From: Vanessa cardui
Taxonomy: Eukaryota > Arthropoda > Insecta > Lepidoptera > Nymphalidae
Reading direction: 5' to 3'
Length of the DNA stretch: 64,000 nucleotides
Assembly: GCF_905220365.1 (NCBI RefSeq)
Contig: NC_061154.1
Span: 6,758,001 to 6,822,000, forward strand
The translations under genes were made by a program, and so were the position numbers. Every line of letters starts with the position of its first letter. Within the stretch, counting starts at the first letter, position 1. A model generated the notes under the pieces. That model worked only from the letters and a program-made list of their open reading frames with translations. It did not search any database and was not told the origin of the DNA. This document shows positions 1-14,100 of this stretch, one piece after another.

Positions 1-847
1 GTTGTCTATGCCGAGAGCTGCTCATTAATAAAATTAGGAACATAATATAAAAAATGTCAAAACCCCAACTAATTTTAATAAATACGTCTTGCATAGTCCA
101 CTTGTAACAATTCGTACAAATAACTCACTTCTAAAATTAGCACCATTTCTTTGAAATCGCCAATAATTAAATATTTAAATAATATATAATAAATTTAAAA
201 TATATTTAATTTTCTATAAATTTTATAATATTTTGCCATAAACAATAATAGTTACGGTTTACGGTTTTGTTTTAATTATTAAATTTTAATAATAAATCAG
301 TGCATTGAGACCATTCGCCAAGTTCTCGTACATATTTTTTGTTACAATTGGACCAGCAAAAGTTTACATACCTTACTATACCATTTCATAATAGCACCGC
401 CATTCAATAACGTCAAACTTGCTCAAAACTTACCTAACATTTTATTTTTCCGTTGGTCACATTTCAACACATTACAAAAACAGAGTTTGTTAATTTAAGA
501 CAATAATGAAACTAGAATACTCCGCCGTCCACTCTCAATGTTCAGACGCGAATGGACCACATTTGGCTACATTCAGAGAGCGGTTACAACTTTCATCACT
601 ACATTAGATCACTACATTTACGCAATATGGACAATACACTGCTACTACAACGCATTATTCCCGACGTATATGATGATTAAACATGAGAAAGTGTATAATG
701 TACCGAGTACGCTCGCATTAACTTCACTGTGTTCATCACACCACTACAACGCTCGTAAAGACATCATCTTTAGGCTTCGTTGGAACCGCTGGCGTAACAC
801 AAACTGCACGGGAAACCGCACAAAGCGAGCGATATATTCAGACGGTC
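1..847 (-). other. pico 3' untranslated region and downstream flank
   Basis: No coding exon is seen after the stop at 848. The minus strand carries an AATAAA hexamer at 446-441, which would give a 3' UTR of about 400 bases. Beyond that the sequence is AT-rich without a recognisable gene. Open frames on the plus strand here are antisense shadows of the terminal exon. Confidence 0.4.
441..446 (-). terminator. candidate polyadenylation signal of pico
   Basis: AATAAA on the minus strand, about 400 bases past the stop codon. It is the clearest consensus hexamer in this flank; usage is inferred. Confidence 0.35.
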
Positions 848-2103
848 TCAAGCGGTCGGCTGTACCGTGGAAGGATGGGCAGGCAGGGACGAGTGCGTCG
901 CTGTGGGTAGGCCAGGGTGAGTGGTCAAGTGGGTGGAGTCACTTCGCCGCGGCGGGGCAGGTGGGGGCCGTTTCTTTATCGGCTTGGGCTCCTCACGTCT
1001 CGGCGGGGCCTCCCGGCCGAAAACGTTCTCATAAAACGGATCCTCGACCCCAGAACCTCCGCCGTAGTGCTCCTGTACCCACATTGACACACTCGTTTCT
1101 TTGTAGTCATCCGATAGCGGATACTCTCTGAAGCCGAGAACTTCATGCGGTGTCGTTGCCGGCTCGAGTTTGCATTTTTGCGCCACCTGCCATTTCTTCC
1201 TCATGACTCTTTGTAAATCTTTTAAAAATTCTTTGGGTGGATTGCTATTAGAATCAGCAAGTTTTTTTGGCGAGGATAACCTGGTACTTTCGTTGCGTTT
1301 GGGCGGCGGTGGTTTCCGGGGAGAGGGTGGGGCGTCTGTTAAATTAAATGTGATCTTTTTATTTTTCTTTTCAGCAGTTGTTGGTAGATCGTCTGCGAAG
1401 TTAACTTTTTTAATGGAACTAGTCCGTTCCTTAGTCGTTGTATCCATTGTTTTCTTTTGTACAGATGGGCTGCCATTGCTTAGTTTCTTAGTCTGTAATT
1501 CAACTAGACAAGCTCCGTATGCGACATTCTGTGTCCCATAAATGCTTTTATCTGAATGGAGAGAAGATGTTTTGGAAGCCTCTGAATGAACACTATCCAG
1601 TGAAGGTTGACGCGGAAAAGACCGACTCGAATCAGATAGGCGATTACTATTTCTCTGTCCTGCGCGCGCAGCCTGTTCTATTTGCTGGGCGGTAAGTTGA
1701 CTGACGATATCCTGCACCCTCCCGGAGTGAGCTTCCATGGCATGTTCGGGGGGCGGTGGTGGTAGACTAAGCTGAGAGCCACTTATATCTTCTATAGAAT
1801 CCAGTGGGGGTGGTGGGGGTGGTAATGAATCCAGGCTTAGAGTGGAACTGAACATTCCGTCTGGAACGTCGTCAGTCGGTGGAGGCGGCAGCGGCAAATC
1901 CTCGACTGCTGTTATATCTTGCTGCTGTTGAGTTTTATCATAAATTGTGTAGCCGTAGAGAGAGGAGGCGGTTTCTACGCTGCTACGGTAAGGATCTCGT
2001 GTAATCGTCTCGTAGTGCCCGTAGGTTGGGGACGTTGGTTGGTGTCGAACTGGACTACTGGAAGTAATGCTGCCAGTACTATAGATGGGCGTATCTGAAG
2101 ATT
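848..2103 (-). CDS. pico: pico terminal coding exon (residues 604-1021)
   Basis: The acceptor is ttattatttacag with the exon starting at 2103 in phase 1; the split codon completes to Glu. The exon encodes 418 residues and ends at a stop at 850-848. It carries proline runs preceded by Leu (residues about 673-679, 697-703 and 717-722), which are Ena/VASP EVH1-type ligands, a Ser/Lys-rich middle, a VSMWVQEHYG stretch, and a final KKRPPPAPPRR motif suited to SH3 domains. A Gln run lies near residue 664. The proline-rich C-terminus matches the family architecture. Confidence 0.92.
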
Positions 2104-5100
2104 CTGTAAATAATAATAAATAATTAATCATCACGTATAAAACAAAGTCGCATACCGCTATCTGTCCCTTTGTATACTTGGGTCTTTAAAGTTACATAAG
2201 GGAATTTGACGCGATTTTTTTAAATAGATAAATTGACTCAAGATGATTGATTATGTGTGTTAAACATGTGAAATATGGTGGACAAATACTGATAATTTTA
2301 GAGGTTCTCAAGTGATGTCGTAAAAACAAATTCTGTAGAATATTTAGTATCAGCATTGCACCCGTGCGAAGCCGGGGCGGTTCGCTAGTTTATTAACAAA
2401 ATAAATATATTAGACGGTTATAAATATTGCAAATAGAGCGTTTACCAATTCGGTTTTGGAACGCAACGCTTTGAACCACCTAATGAAATAGTATAAAAAA
2501 TTTTGAACCGTTATGTGATCTTGAATGATTAAAAGCGTTCGTATTTATAAATTATCGATAAAATTATATATAAAAGGACGAATCAAGCTTCGTATTCACT
2601 TGGTGGTAGGGCTTTGTGCAAGCCAGTCTGGGTAGGTACCACCCACTCATCAGTTATTCTACCGCACAAATAACAGTACTCAATATTGTTGTGTTCCGGT
2701 TTGAATAGTGAGTGAGCCAGTGTAACTACATGCACAAGGGACATAACATCTTAGTTTCCAAGGTCGGTGGCACATTGACGATGTAAGGAATAGTTAATAT
2801 TTCTTACAGCGTCATTGTCTATGGGTGATGATGACTTACCATCAGGTGGCCCATATGCACGTCTGCCAACCTATTCTATAAAAATTCCATAAGGCATAAG
2901 GTTGGTGGCAAATTGATAATGTAAGGAATAGCTAATATTTCTTACAGCCTCATTGTCTATGGGTGATGGTGACCATCAGGTGGCCCATATGCTCGTCCGC
3001 CAAGCTATTCCATAAAAAAATAAATGGAAATAGATAAAAATGTATGATGAACCTGTGGCGGTGGAGTGGTGTCGTTTAAGCGTGGAGTCATCGCGCGGTC
3101 GAGTCCGCCTCGTGAGAGTGCCCGTGTCCCCTGTGTCTGTGTCGCCTTCGTTCTCCACCATTTCCTTCAGCTGGCGCGTCATCCACGTCAGCGGTATATT
3201 TGGCTTCATTGAGGGCTTTCGTTTTATTGTACCTGAATAATAAATATGTATTAGGTGATTTATATTTAGGTGATGACGACCTCCATGGTCGAGTGGTGTA
3301 CACCGGTTTTCATGGGTACGCCACTCTGAGGTCCCGGGTTCGATTCCCGGCCGAGTCGATGTAGATTACCATTAGTTTTCTATGTTGTCTTGGGTCTGGG
3401 TGTTTGTGGTACCGTCGTTACTTCTGATTTCCATAACACAAGTGCTTCAGCTACTTACATTGGGATCAGAGTAATGTATGTGATGTTGTCTCATATTATT
3501 ATTATTTCTTTGTTGGTATCAATTCGATCATAATTGTGTTGTTTAATTATATTCAATGAGACCAGGGTTAAACTTTTAACCGGTTTAGTTCTAGCAGTGT
3601 TTAACATATCTCTATCATTATAGTATGTCATCATATAAAATATACGCAAATTTCATATACGTTGTTTTAATGAGCAGGCATGTAATTTTATTTTAAAATG
3701 CTCATATGCGTTATAATTATGAAAAGGTTTATAAAAATAGGCTCAATAATTTTCCGGTTTCAAAAATTGAGTATTTAATATGGCTATTGCTGAAATTTGA
3801 AACCTCTATCTTCTATCTATATCTATGTACTTTTTTTATATTAAATATAAAAAAAGTACATAGATATAGATATTTTAATAATCCCAATTAGATTACCTAG
3901 ATTGATATTTATTTTATTTTTTTAAATACTAACCCATAGGAAACTCGCAGTCAAACGCGCTCTCGGAAGCAGTGCCGCCATCTGACAGGCATCCGCTGGA
4001 ACTTGACGATGAAGCGCGGGAATGTCTAAGGACATAACGAACATATTCAAGTTATATTCGTTTTTGGAACAAATAGTTATTCCAAGAATTAAATACAGAT
4101 AAAAAATGAATAATAAATTAATTAAACACAATACAGATCATAAATATATTAACTATGTACATAGTTTATACAATAGCATTTTAAACACACTCATCCAAGT
4201 TAAATAGATATTGATATGTTTATATATACAAATTACAATAATTTTTAATATATAAATATAGTGTAATATATTAATAATTATTTATAACAATCGCATTTGC
4301 GTCATATAAGCAAGCGTAATTTTTTTTTATATTTTTCTGTATGCTATTATTATTAAATTATATAATATTCGCTGCAAGCTCACACATACATAATTTAAAT
4401 TAATGTTTTAAAGTCATTACAATTTGTTAAACATTCAAAATAAATAAGTAATTATAGCGTGTGGAAAATTAAAGTAATTTTCTCTTTTGTTACCATCTTG
4501 TAACAAACATTAATCTTACTCATGTGAATTACGTTATTCAAAGGTTTTTAAAAAGTTTTTATATTTTTTACAATTTGTAATAAAATTAACCATATACGGC
4601 AACACCCACCTGCCACTACTGATGTCGGAGTTGGCAGCACTGATATTGCTAGAGGCAGACTGCGCGGGGCTGTTGACCCCCATTGGCATCGTGCCATTTG
4701 TCTTTGTAGGGATCGATGTTATCTGCAACAAACATTATATATTTGGTAACATACTTTTCGATAGAATGTGCGTAGAATTTGTTTAAGAGACTAGCAATGT
4801 CTACATTTAATCGTTTTTAGATTCAAGTAACACTACACATATTTTTTAGGTTGTTTTATTTTGTTAAATTTATATTTTGCTTTACAATATAAAAGCTGTA
4901 TTTTGGATGTCCTACTTTTAAAATATAAAACCGTTATTAAGTGTAAGCGGGCAGACACAATGCCTCTACATACTTATATGGAAAAGGATTAAATCTTACA
5001 TAAATGTCAAGTGATTGTTATTAATTTATTTTTTGTAAGCTTAAGCTGCAGGTATAGGCAATACAATCAGAAAACAGAATTTCTAAGTTTTTTATCTATT

Positions 5101-8100
5101 TAAATACTTGAATTAGTAAATATATCTTCTTATGCAGGATGATAACAAAGTATCACAATAGAAATATAACTTATCAGTTATTTATCTATCTTTTGTAGCC
5201 TTTAAAAATATATATATATAAAATAATAAGTTTAGAATTTATTTGCCAAGACCTATAATAAAAAAATTCCGATAACCGATTACATAATCTAATAATATTA
5301 ATAATAATTATTATGAGAACTTGCTGGCAATCATTACGATTTTTATATTGAAAGATAAATATTATTAATATTTTAAGATAAAGGTGAAACACGACAGTGA
5401 CCTCGGGGCAATACGTATTGTGCTACTTTTAAAAGGTTATGTTGTTGTTGAATACTTACAGAACAAGAACGCGCATGCGCTAAGTGATCTAAATCTTCTT
5501 GAGTGAGTTCCTCGACGAGGGATCGGTGATTCTCAAGGAGTTGTCTGCCATGCTGTATCGTATATATAATTTTAGTTAATTAATTTTTATATAACAAACA
5601 AAACAAACGTTTACGCGTGCATCTTAACCGATGATTGCGGGTTCAAACCCAGGCAAGCACCGCTGATTCATGTGCTTAATTTGTCTTTATAATTCATCTC
5701 GTACTCGGCGGTGAAGGAAAACATCGTGAGGAAACATGCATGTGACAAATTTCATCGAAATTCTTCACATGTGTATTCCAACAACCCGCATTGGAACAGC
5801 GTGGTGGAATATGTTCCAAACCTTCTCCTCAAAGGGAGAGGAGGCCTTTAGCCCAGCAGTGGGAATTTACAGGCTGGTGTTGAAACAATTAAAACAGTAA
5901 TTGATTATTATTCGGAATATTTGATGATTGAATATATTTATTGAATAGAAGTACACACCTTAGCTATTCGCATAGCAGTGATCCATCTCTCCAGAGTTCT
6001 CTGATCGTCAGCGCAAAGGAACTTGATGAATTTGACGCTTTTCGGTTGCTGCAGACGCGGATGCTTGATAGCGAAACAGAAGTCGGTGGGAGACTTGTAC
6101 TTTTTCTTCCAGTTCAATCCTAAATACACTTCGTTAGTGTCGAACGTTGCCAAACACACCAATTCCTTCAAAGTCTTCACTTTATCTTTCGGTAAATAGT
6201 ACAGTCCTAATTGACAAAGGCAAATAGAGCATAATTGTAGTGATACAGTATATAAGAAAATATTTACATTCGCTTGGCTAGGGCGCATCGGTTTTAAAGT
6301 GTGGCCACACAATTCGCGTAGCTTTTATGAAAGAATAAAAAATATTCTAGTGTAATTACCGCTTAGACCGTATAAGTACTAACCGGATGGTCGTAGAACG
6401 AAGTAAAACTTCTTCCATCCCTTTTTGGCATCACTTTTTAAATAGAGAGGTCCTTCCATTGGTGGTACAGGATGGCCTGATACGGATGGGATGTTCGAAG
6501 AAGCTCCGCTTTGGCCGAAAAATTCTTCTATAATCACTTGACGCGTATGTTCGTCTTGTTCACTGGACCAGCCTGTTATAAGGAAATACAACAAAAGCTT
6601 TAATTATCGTCACAAATGGATGTTTTAGATAGTAGCGTCAACATAAACATTGATAGTGCAGACACGTTAGATAAATTTATCTACACAAATGTATAATAAA
6701 TTTCTTGATAAATTACTGTAAGAGCTTCTTTAGTTTACAACATAGTAAATAGGTACCTTTGTCATCTTCGGTGAGAAGAAACTTCTCTGGTGTTTGGAAG
6801 AGTGATATCTTGTCAGGTCTCTCAGCAAATAGTATTTTGTTTTTGGACTCCCTCGTCCAAAGCATCAGATTGTCGACTAACATTTCGTGATCTTCATACA
6901 CACGTTCTAATCAAATGATATTGTGACATTAGACTCTATTCATACCCATATAAAATTCGAAAATTATGACATTCAAATTAAGGTCTGTTTTTGTACGGAT
7001 TTAAGCAAAAATTTAATATTATAAGTAATTTAACACAACATTGAATTCTATTATTTATCATACAAATATAGGTTTCGAAAACAGTTGATAAACAAACTTT
7101 TTTGGTTATGTTAGTGTTACTATTTTTATGTTTCAACACATAACATATAACAATAAATAAACGGTAGTCGTGATTAAATTTGTCTTGTGGTAAATCAATC
7201 CTTACATAATCGCTCTTTTTGTATACAAAATTGCAGTTTGCACTTTGCAATATTATTGTGGTAGTTTGAACACATGCCAAAGAATAGACCTTCTTTGAAA
7301 TATTTGCTTAGATCCTACTATCAATCCTACGAGATCTCAATTCGTTTTTATTTATAAATATGTTAAAAAAAGCAGACTATACATATGTATTTACATGTAT
7401 TAGTAAAACTCACAGAGTTAATACTAATATAAAATAAAATAATAGTATTGATATTTACCCATATGCAGATCAGGTAGATGCTCCACTATCGCCCACTTAG
7501 GTTCCATAGTGACATGATTTTTGTCAGCTAACAAACGCGCTACGTAGCCGCATGTCATTTTCTCATCGATTAGTAAACTTTTTGATGAGCCATCCATCGA
7601 GAAAGCCTTAATGAAGAGTTTCCTAACATTAGCTTCCCTCATGCGTTCCAAAGCGAGCTTGATTTTATCCGCTTTCTGTTGAAAAACCGCATCCTGTGAA
7701 CGTATTTATGAATTCTAAGCAAACTAAATAGAAAAAAGCAAAAATAAACGTAACTCATTCTACAAAAAACGTTTTTAAAATACACCGGCTTATGGTGTTT
7801 GTGGGGTGATATGTTGTTTCCATTTCTTTGATATCATAATGTTTTGAGTCTCCATCAGAAAAACGATATGGAGCAAAAAATCGTTTTGGATTTAATAAAT
7901 GGAATTTAAAAAAAGCCTGGCATTCATAAAAAATTATTGAAGATAACGCTGATGTCTTTGCTATGTTTAAGAAAACTAAAATAAAAAAAGTAAGGACCAC
8001 AAACTCTAGCAGAATTCTTATTTTTAAAATATAAATAAAAAGGCAATAAAAAAGGTACATAATATTTAAAAAAAAATTACCTTCTGATTTGGTAGTAGAC

Positions 8101-11100
8101 TTAATTTAATAGGTTTACATTTAGAACTTGCACTGCTAGATGCTGATGATTCACTGGACAGCATGGATACCTGTAAATATAAGCAATAGAGTTTATTCAG
8201 TTAAATATTGTATTGTTAGTGAAGATAACTTATAAGAGAGCTGGTTCCAAGGTCAGGACACAAACAATTTTTTAGATTTTTCTCAGCGGTAGAAATTTCA
8301 TCCGACTTCACATATAAGTGTAAATTATCTATGATCCTATCGAATTTTTCATCCCATTGGATAATGATAGTGCACTTGAAAAAGCATTATCTTTTTTCAC
8401 CATCAATTTATTGAACACATAAGAAAATATTTAACTACATGAAAATCATACTTTAATATTAAATTTAATCGAAAGAAATATTTAACGAAAAATCTTTTTT
8501 GAAATTTAAAACTAAATTAAAAAAATACTGTCAAACTTTATAATTATGTTTGAATGTTTTTATAAATAAGGTCACCATTAGATATATATATGTTTATTAT
8601 TATGTTACTAGTTTAAGTTTCCTATGTAAGTGAACTTTGTTCTTAATGGGAAATAAATCATCTCTAAATCTAATCTAATATTGAGATGGAAGTAAAAGAA
8701 AGGAATAATTTTGTCAAATTTAACATAAATTATGGTTTTTATTGTTTTTTACATAAGAGAACAAGCACACATGGAACTTACAGTGTCACTAAAAGCTGAA
8801 TCATTGTCAGGGGAGTCAGTGCGGGTGATGGTGGAGGCCCCATCGCTTACATCTTTATTCTCTTGCCTTTGTGAGCTCTCACCTCCACTTCTATCTTTTG
8901 CTTGTGAGGAGTAATCTAAATACAGAAACATTTTAATAGTTAGCTATTAAATTTGTACTTAAATTTAGAGTAATGATTTTATTTTTTAATAGGTTGATAC
9001 TTCTTGATAACATATAATTTAATAAGTAACACTATATCCATATTCTCTCTATATAATTCTTACCTGAAGATACTCTAGATATTTCTTCGTCATATTCTGA
9101 ATCAAGTGCGCAAAGCTCTCCAAGGATAGCGTCCAAATCAGCATCTTGAGTTTCTTCCAAGTTAGCCATCGAAAATCTGTACGTGTCAATGCGAGGCGCA
9201 ACAATCTCCAACGGTCGTAATGCTATTGGTGTTTCACTGGACGCATTTAAACCCTGAAAATAAAACCAAGAATATGAAAAATATTTTTTTTTATATGCTG
9301 CCTTATCCTACTTTATACATAGGCCTGCAACTGTATACCTAGTGAATAATAATTGTAACTACGTAAAGTAGACATAGTAGGCGGAAATGCATTCAATATG
9401 TTTTCAGTTCTCAGCTTTGGAACAATGTAGACTGATGGCTCAAACGCACGAGATTATCGTGATTGACTCTAGTCTCCTCGGACACTAGAGCTGTGACTGC
9501 ATATACTGAATACCAAATTGATGCCCACAGATTTAAGGTGATCTGTGAACCTATGTACAGACGAAATTATGGGCATATGAGAAAACGACGGCAATTTATT
9601 ATCAGACAAATGAAATATGCTTCGATCAACTTTGGGTATTGGTTTCAATAGGTAACAGAAAAAATGAAACTGCTGATCAACCGTCAAGGGTGACTGTCCA
9701 GATTGACCTCTAATGACTATTTTAATTAATTTGGATATTTTGTCATTCTATTTATCGATCAATTAGTCCGTACGCTACACGGTCAATCTGACTTAAATTT
9801 TACCAAGGTTACTGTTTTAACTAATGCCGGATTAAATATGTAGCAATAGTCAAAGAGAAGTTACACCAAAATTTTATTTAGACATAGGTAATAAGGTTAA
9901 ATAAATTTGTTATAGTTGTATCTAAAGAATATGAAATAATTTAACTAATCATTAGATTTATTTTCAAAGTCTATACCTAAATGATGGCATAATATTTACT
10001 TCATATGTAACATAAAATAAAACCTCACATTCATTAAAAAAAAAACGAAGCCAGGTGCATAGTACAGTGAAATGCAAATATCAGTGTCCCAATAACGTGG
10101 TTTTTCTTGCGACATTCGGCCCTGTACCGCGTTTTAAGAGAAATGTCGTCTCTAGCATTATTCATCACATCAATATCGTTATTTATAATATGCGAGTTAA
10201 ATATTACCAATTCTCGTATTGAAAGGCTAAGATAACTTTTCGAATATGTCAAATAAATACTAAACTTATTCTTAAATTTTTAGATAATCGTTATTATGTA
10301 AATGTCAGAAATATTTTCAAAAGGATATTTAAGCCGTTAGTAGTATAATAATTATATTATAATCAAATAAATGAAATGTAAACAGGCCGTTCCATAATTC
10401 GTTTCGTTTATCATAATATGTACCTACTCGTATCTAAGCTCACAGATGCCAAGCGCTACGGAAGTGCTTTACATGGCATGCGCATCTAAGTTTAGTATCC
10501 ATGTGACTAACAATGTAAATACATTCGGGATTTCGTGCCACTTCTATCGTATAAACAACTATCAAGTCTTAAACTAAACAGCAGACACCCTTATCTGGGC
10601 CCCCAGAAATAAATTCTTGGACATGTATGTAGTTGTTGATTATTAATATGAATGCGTGTACAGTCCTCGAGTCTTCATAATATGATGAATTAATTACCCA
10701 CGAACATAAAAATCAACATCCCAAAACATGGGTCGGGAATGCATTGTCTTTGGAACAATGAACCTCGGTAGCTTTGTTTAATTATGCATAAAGTATATCT
10801 TCTTAATAATAAGGCACGTTTTAAAAGTAATAGATTGTTATTAAAATATTTTATGTTATTATCATGTGTTATTTAACTTTTAACTTTTTCTACTGACCTA
10901 ATTTGTTTGTAAATATTATGTTATAATTAATATTTTTATGCAAGATTGGAGTTGTATTTTACAAAAACATTTAGGTATAATAATTATATTAGCTTTTGCT
11001 ATAAGTATTGAGTTTAGTAGGTATCTAGTTTGAAAGACGAACTTGATTACATACCGCCGTAGTCATATCCAGACTTTGTTCAATAGATTTATTCTCTACG

Positions 11101-14100
11101 GGAGAACTGGTGAGGCTTTTAGACTTAGTGGCCAGACGAAAACTTCTGTTAAGTGTGGAGAGGAAGCCTCCACGATGCCACTTAGTCTGTTCACTTAGTT
11201 GCACGTCCATCATTCCTCGCCCGCTCACATCTCACCGTAATGACTCACCGACCACAACTCACACTAGAAAAATATAAGCAAAGGCCGGCTTCGCGTGTTC
11301 TTTATGCACAACCGTTATCCACTCATATTGTCATTGGATAACCATAATCCACGGAAGGAAGTACATCTGCAAGTTAGCGACTGGAGCTTGGCGACGTAAT
11401 CTCAAGTTTGTTAACACGCGATTTATTTGATTCCAGCGCCCCAATCGAGTCGGAGTCTGCGCGCTTGACTTTCGAGTAAATCGTACAAACGATAGATGGT
11501 GACCTCGCCCATTCACAATCTAATTGATAAAAATATTTGAAATACTTTCATTTTCACAAAAAGTTTAAATATAACAGAACAAAGGGGACGCGGTGTTGTT
11601 ACGAAACGCATGCAGCGAACGCAATCTCGAACTCAACTAGAGTAAAGTTGCATTACAAAACGAGCGCCAAGCGGCAGGGACGGGTTAGCAGAGGGGGGAG
11701 GTGCGGCAAGTATGAAGCGACTAGCGAGGGAAGTTGGCGACTCGCTCATCGCTGCCGGCGCGGCGGAGGTGACGGGTGAGCGGGTGTCGAGCGCGTTCTG
11801 GTGCACGTGTGCGCCGCGGCCCGCTACGTTTTGTTTGATAAGGATGACGAGGCGGTGTGCGTGTGGCGTGGCCCGCCCCACGGCCTGGCCGCGGGATCTC
11901 TCGCCCCCGCATTTGGCGCACCCAAATGACACTTAAACAATTTAGGGTGGAAAACGGGCAAGAGACGCAATGCGTTGTTTAGCGCTAAGAATTGGATAAT
12001 CGAAAGTTATGGGAAGTCTGCAAATCTCACTTTGATTTCTAACTTACATAAATAAGTTCTAAAATCATTCAGAATTCGCAATTAGATTCTTTATCACATA
12101 TCTCCGATTTTTTATCAAAAAAAATATTGTAAAATATTAAATGCATTTTGATGATGTATTCTAAATATGTATTTTAAAATTAGCTTTTAGTTTTCCTTAA
12201 ATATTTTACTAAAATATTCTTAGAAGTATAACATATATTTAATAATAACAACATCCGAAGCTTAAGGGAATGGGATATGGAATAACTAAGATAGAAATAG
12301 AAAATGATAATGTCATATTGACATTGCCATTTTAGAATGTGAATGCCATGTTCATGCTGTAACATATTTTAACGTTAGGTTTTGCGAATATAAACTAATA
12401 TAATAAAATAATTTCCGATTTGTAATACAATATTTTTATCCTCATAAATTTTGAAATCCTAAATTTTTTTTCATGTCTTATACCGATATTATACTTTACT
12501 ATTTTTTTTAGATCTTTGTTTTGTGAGTTTTAACTTATTCTTAATACATAGTTTATATGAATAATAATTAATTAATTAACGAGAAATATATAAATTATAA
12601 ACTTATATTATAAACAATCTTTAACGAATCTTTCTCTTTTTAGCTTTTTTTTCTATAGACGTTTATAACTCTGTAAATGAAAATGAAGCAAGCAAAACTT
12701 TATACCCTGTTTACGAAAACTGCGAGGCCGAGGCAGAATTAAAATCTGGCACAGTTAAAATCAATATGGAGAAGGAGTGCAATTAGCTAATATTTTTATA
12801 GAAATATTAAATTAATAAATTTACAACATACAAGTACCATTCGTACAAAATTTGATATGTGTATATTTCATAGGAAACATTCATAGTTTTATATCTATAG
12901 TATTCATAGCTTATAGTCAAATACAAGAGCGTCACGTCGATGTTATAAATTAAAAGCGTTTTTTTTTATCGTAGTATTGACAGAGTATCATGAATTTCAG
13001 TCTTATTTTTCGAAACAATCTTATAATTTGTTAACAATTAAATACTACCAATGAGCGATCTACAAAATTGGTGCATTACAATAACGTACCCATTTTGTAG
13101 ATCTTCAAAAAGTGTAGTAAATATATAATTATAATGTCATTATAATGTGAATACAGACATACTAGCCGCCAATATTTATATTCGTAAAACATAATTGTAA
13201 TCTTAACGCTATCTTATTGTATTTTTTTGGTATTCTTGTAATGAATCAGTTGAATATAAAAGCCTTGACGGCACATGCTATTGTAATGTCCGTCGACCAG
13301 AAAGTTCCGCTGCGCATTCCATCTGTTTATATTGTGATAAATGATCAGATGCATTATTAGTATTTGTTCTACTTTCGTAAATGAAATAGGAGATCAGATA
13401 GTAAATTTCCTAGAAGTTTAGTTCAATGTACAAAATATTTTTAAAAAAGATTTCTGTAACTTGTATGTGTCTATATTTTAAATTAACAAAATATGTATAT
13501 TTTTCATTGTGTTTACGATGCATCGAATATGATTATTCGTGTTTGTGGCTGTAGTATTTCGCATTTGTGTTCAAGATTGGTTCCGGCATTATATTACTAT
13601 AGAGGCTTCGAGTAAAAAATGAATGACAGGTGGCTTTTGCGTACACCTGCCGAACAATCCGGTATCGGACAGATGGCACCGACCTATGCGTCTGTAGGCC
13701 TTAATGTCTATAATTCTGTCCACTGCTCAAATACTCATAATAAGTTGAAATTTATATTTAAATTAGGCCATTGAATAAATAGGATGAAAGTAACAGGTAC
13801 CTTCTGTTTCCTAAATGCAATAAATACAAAAATAAATAGAACATTATTCAAAATGTTCTTTTTTTAATTTAGTTATATACATTTACACAACTTTTCGAGG
13901 AATTGATACGCGTCAACAGCATTAGTTGCAAATTACGTTAAAAAACTCTAACTACATATATTTTTTACTAGTAAATAGTAACAGTTAACCTTATATGGAA
14001 GAACTCTATCGAGAAAATATGGGAAAGTTTATATAATAAAGTTGATGATCAAAATGCTAATTTTATTACCTTTAAATGATTTTAAATGATCACGATTTTA

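Noticed and set aside
538..1541. Plus-strand open frames of 197 and 123 codons
   Set aside because: The second and the 3' part of the first are antisense to the proline-rich terminal exon of pico, whose frame is confirmed by splice phase and motifs; the remaining 5' part has no domain or splice support.
3088..3232. Alternative minus-strand frame over exon 12 (YNKTKALNEAKY...)
   Set aside because: It is reached only if exon 11 is omitted, and it ends in TGA; including exon 11 restores the other frame, which joins the last exon correctly.
3278..3356. tRNA-like sequence with a B box
   Set aside because: The acceptor stem is not intact and the unit continues into a repeated body with a microsatellite tail, so it is a SINE head and not a tRNA gene. 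The same holds for 39605-39680.
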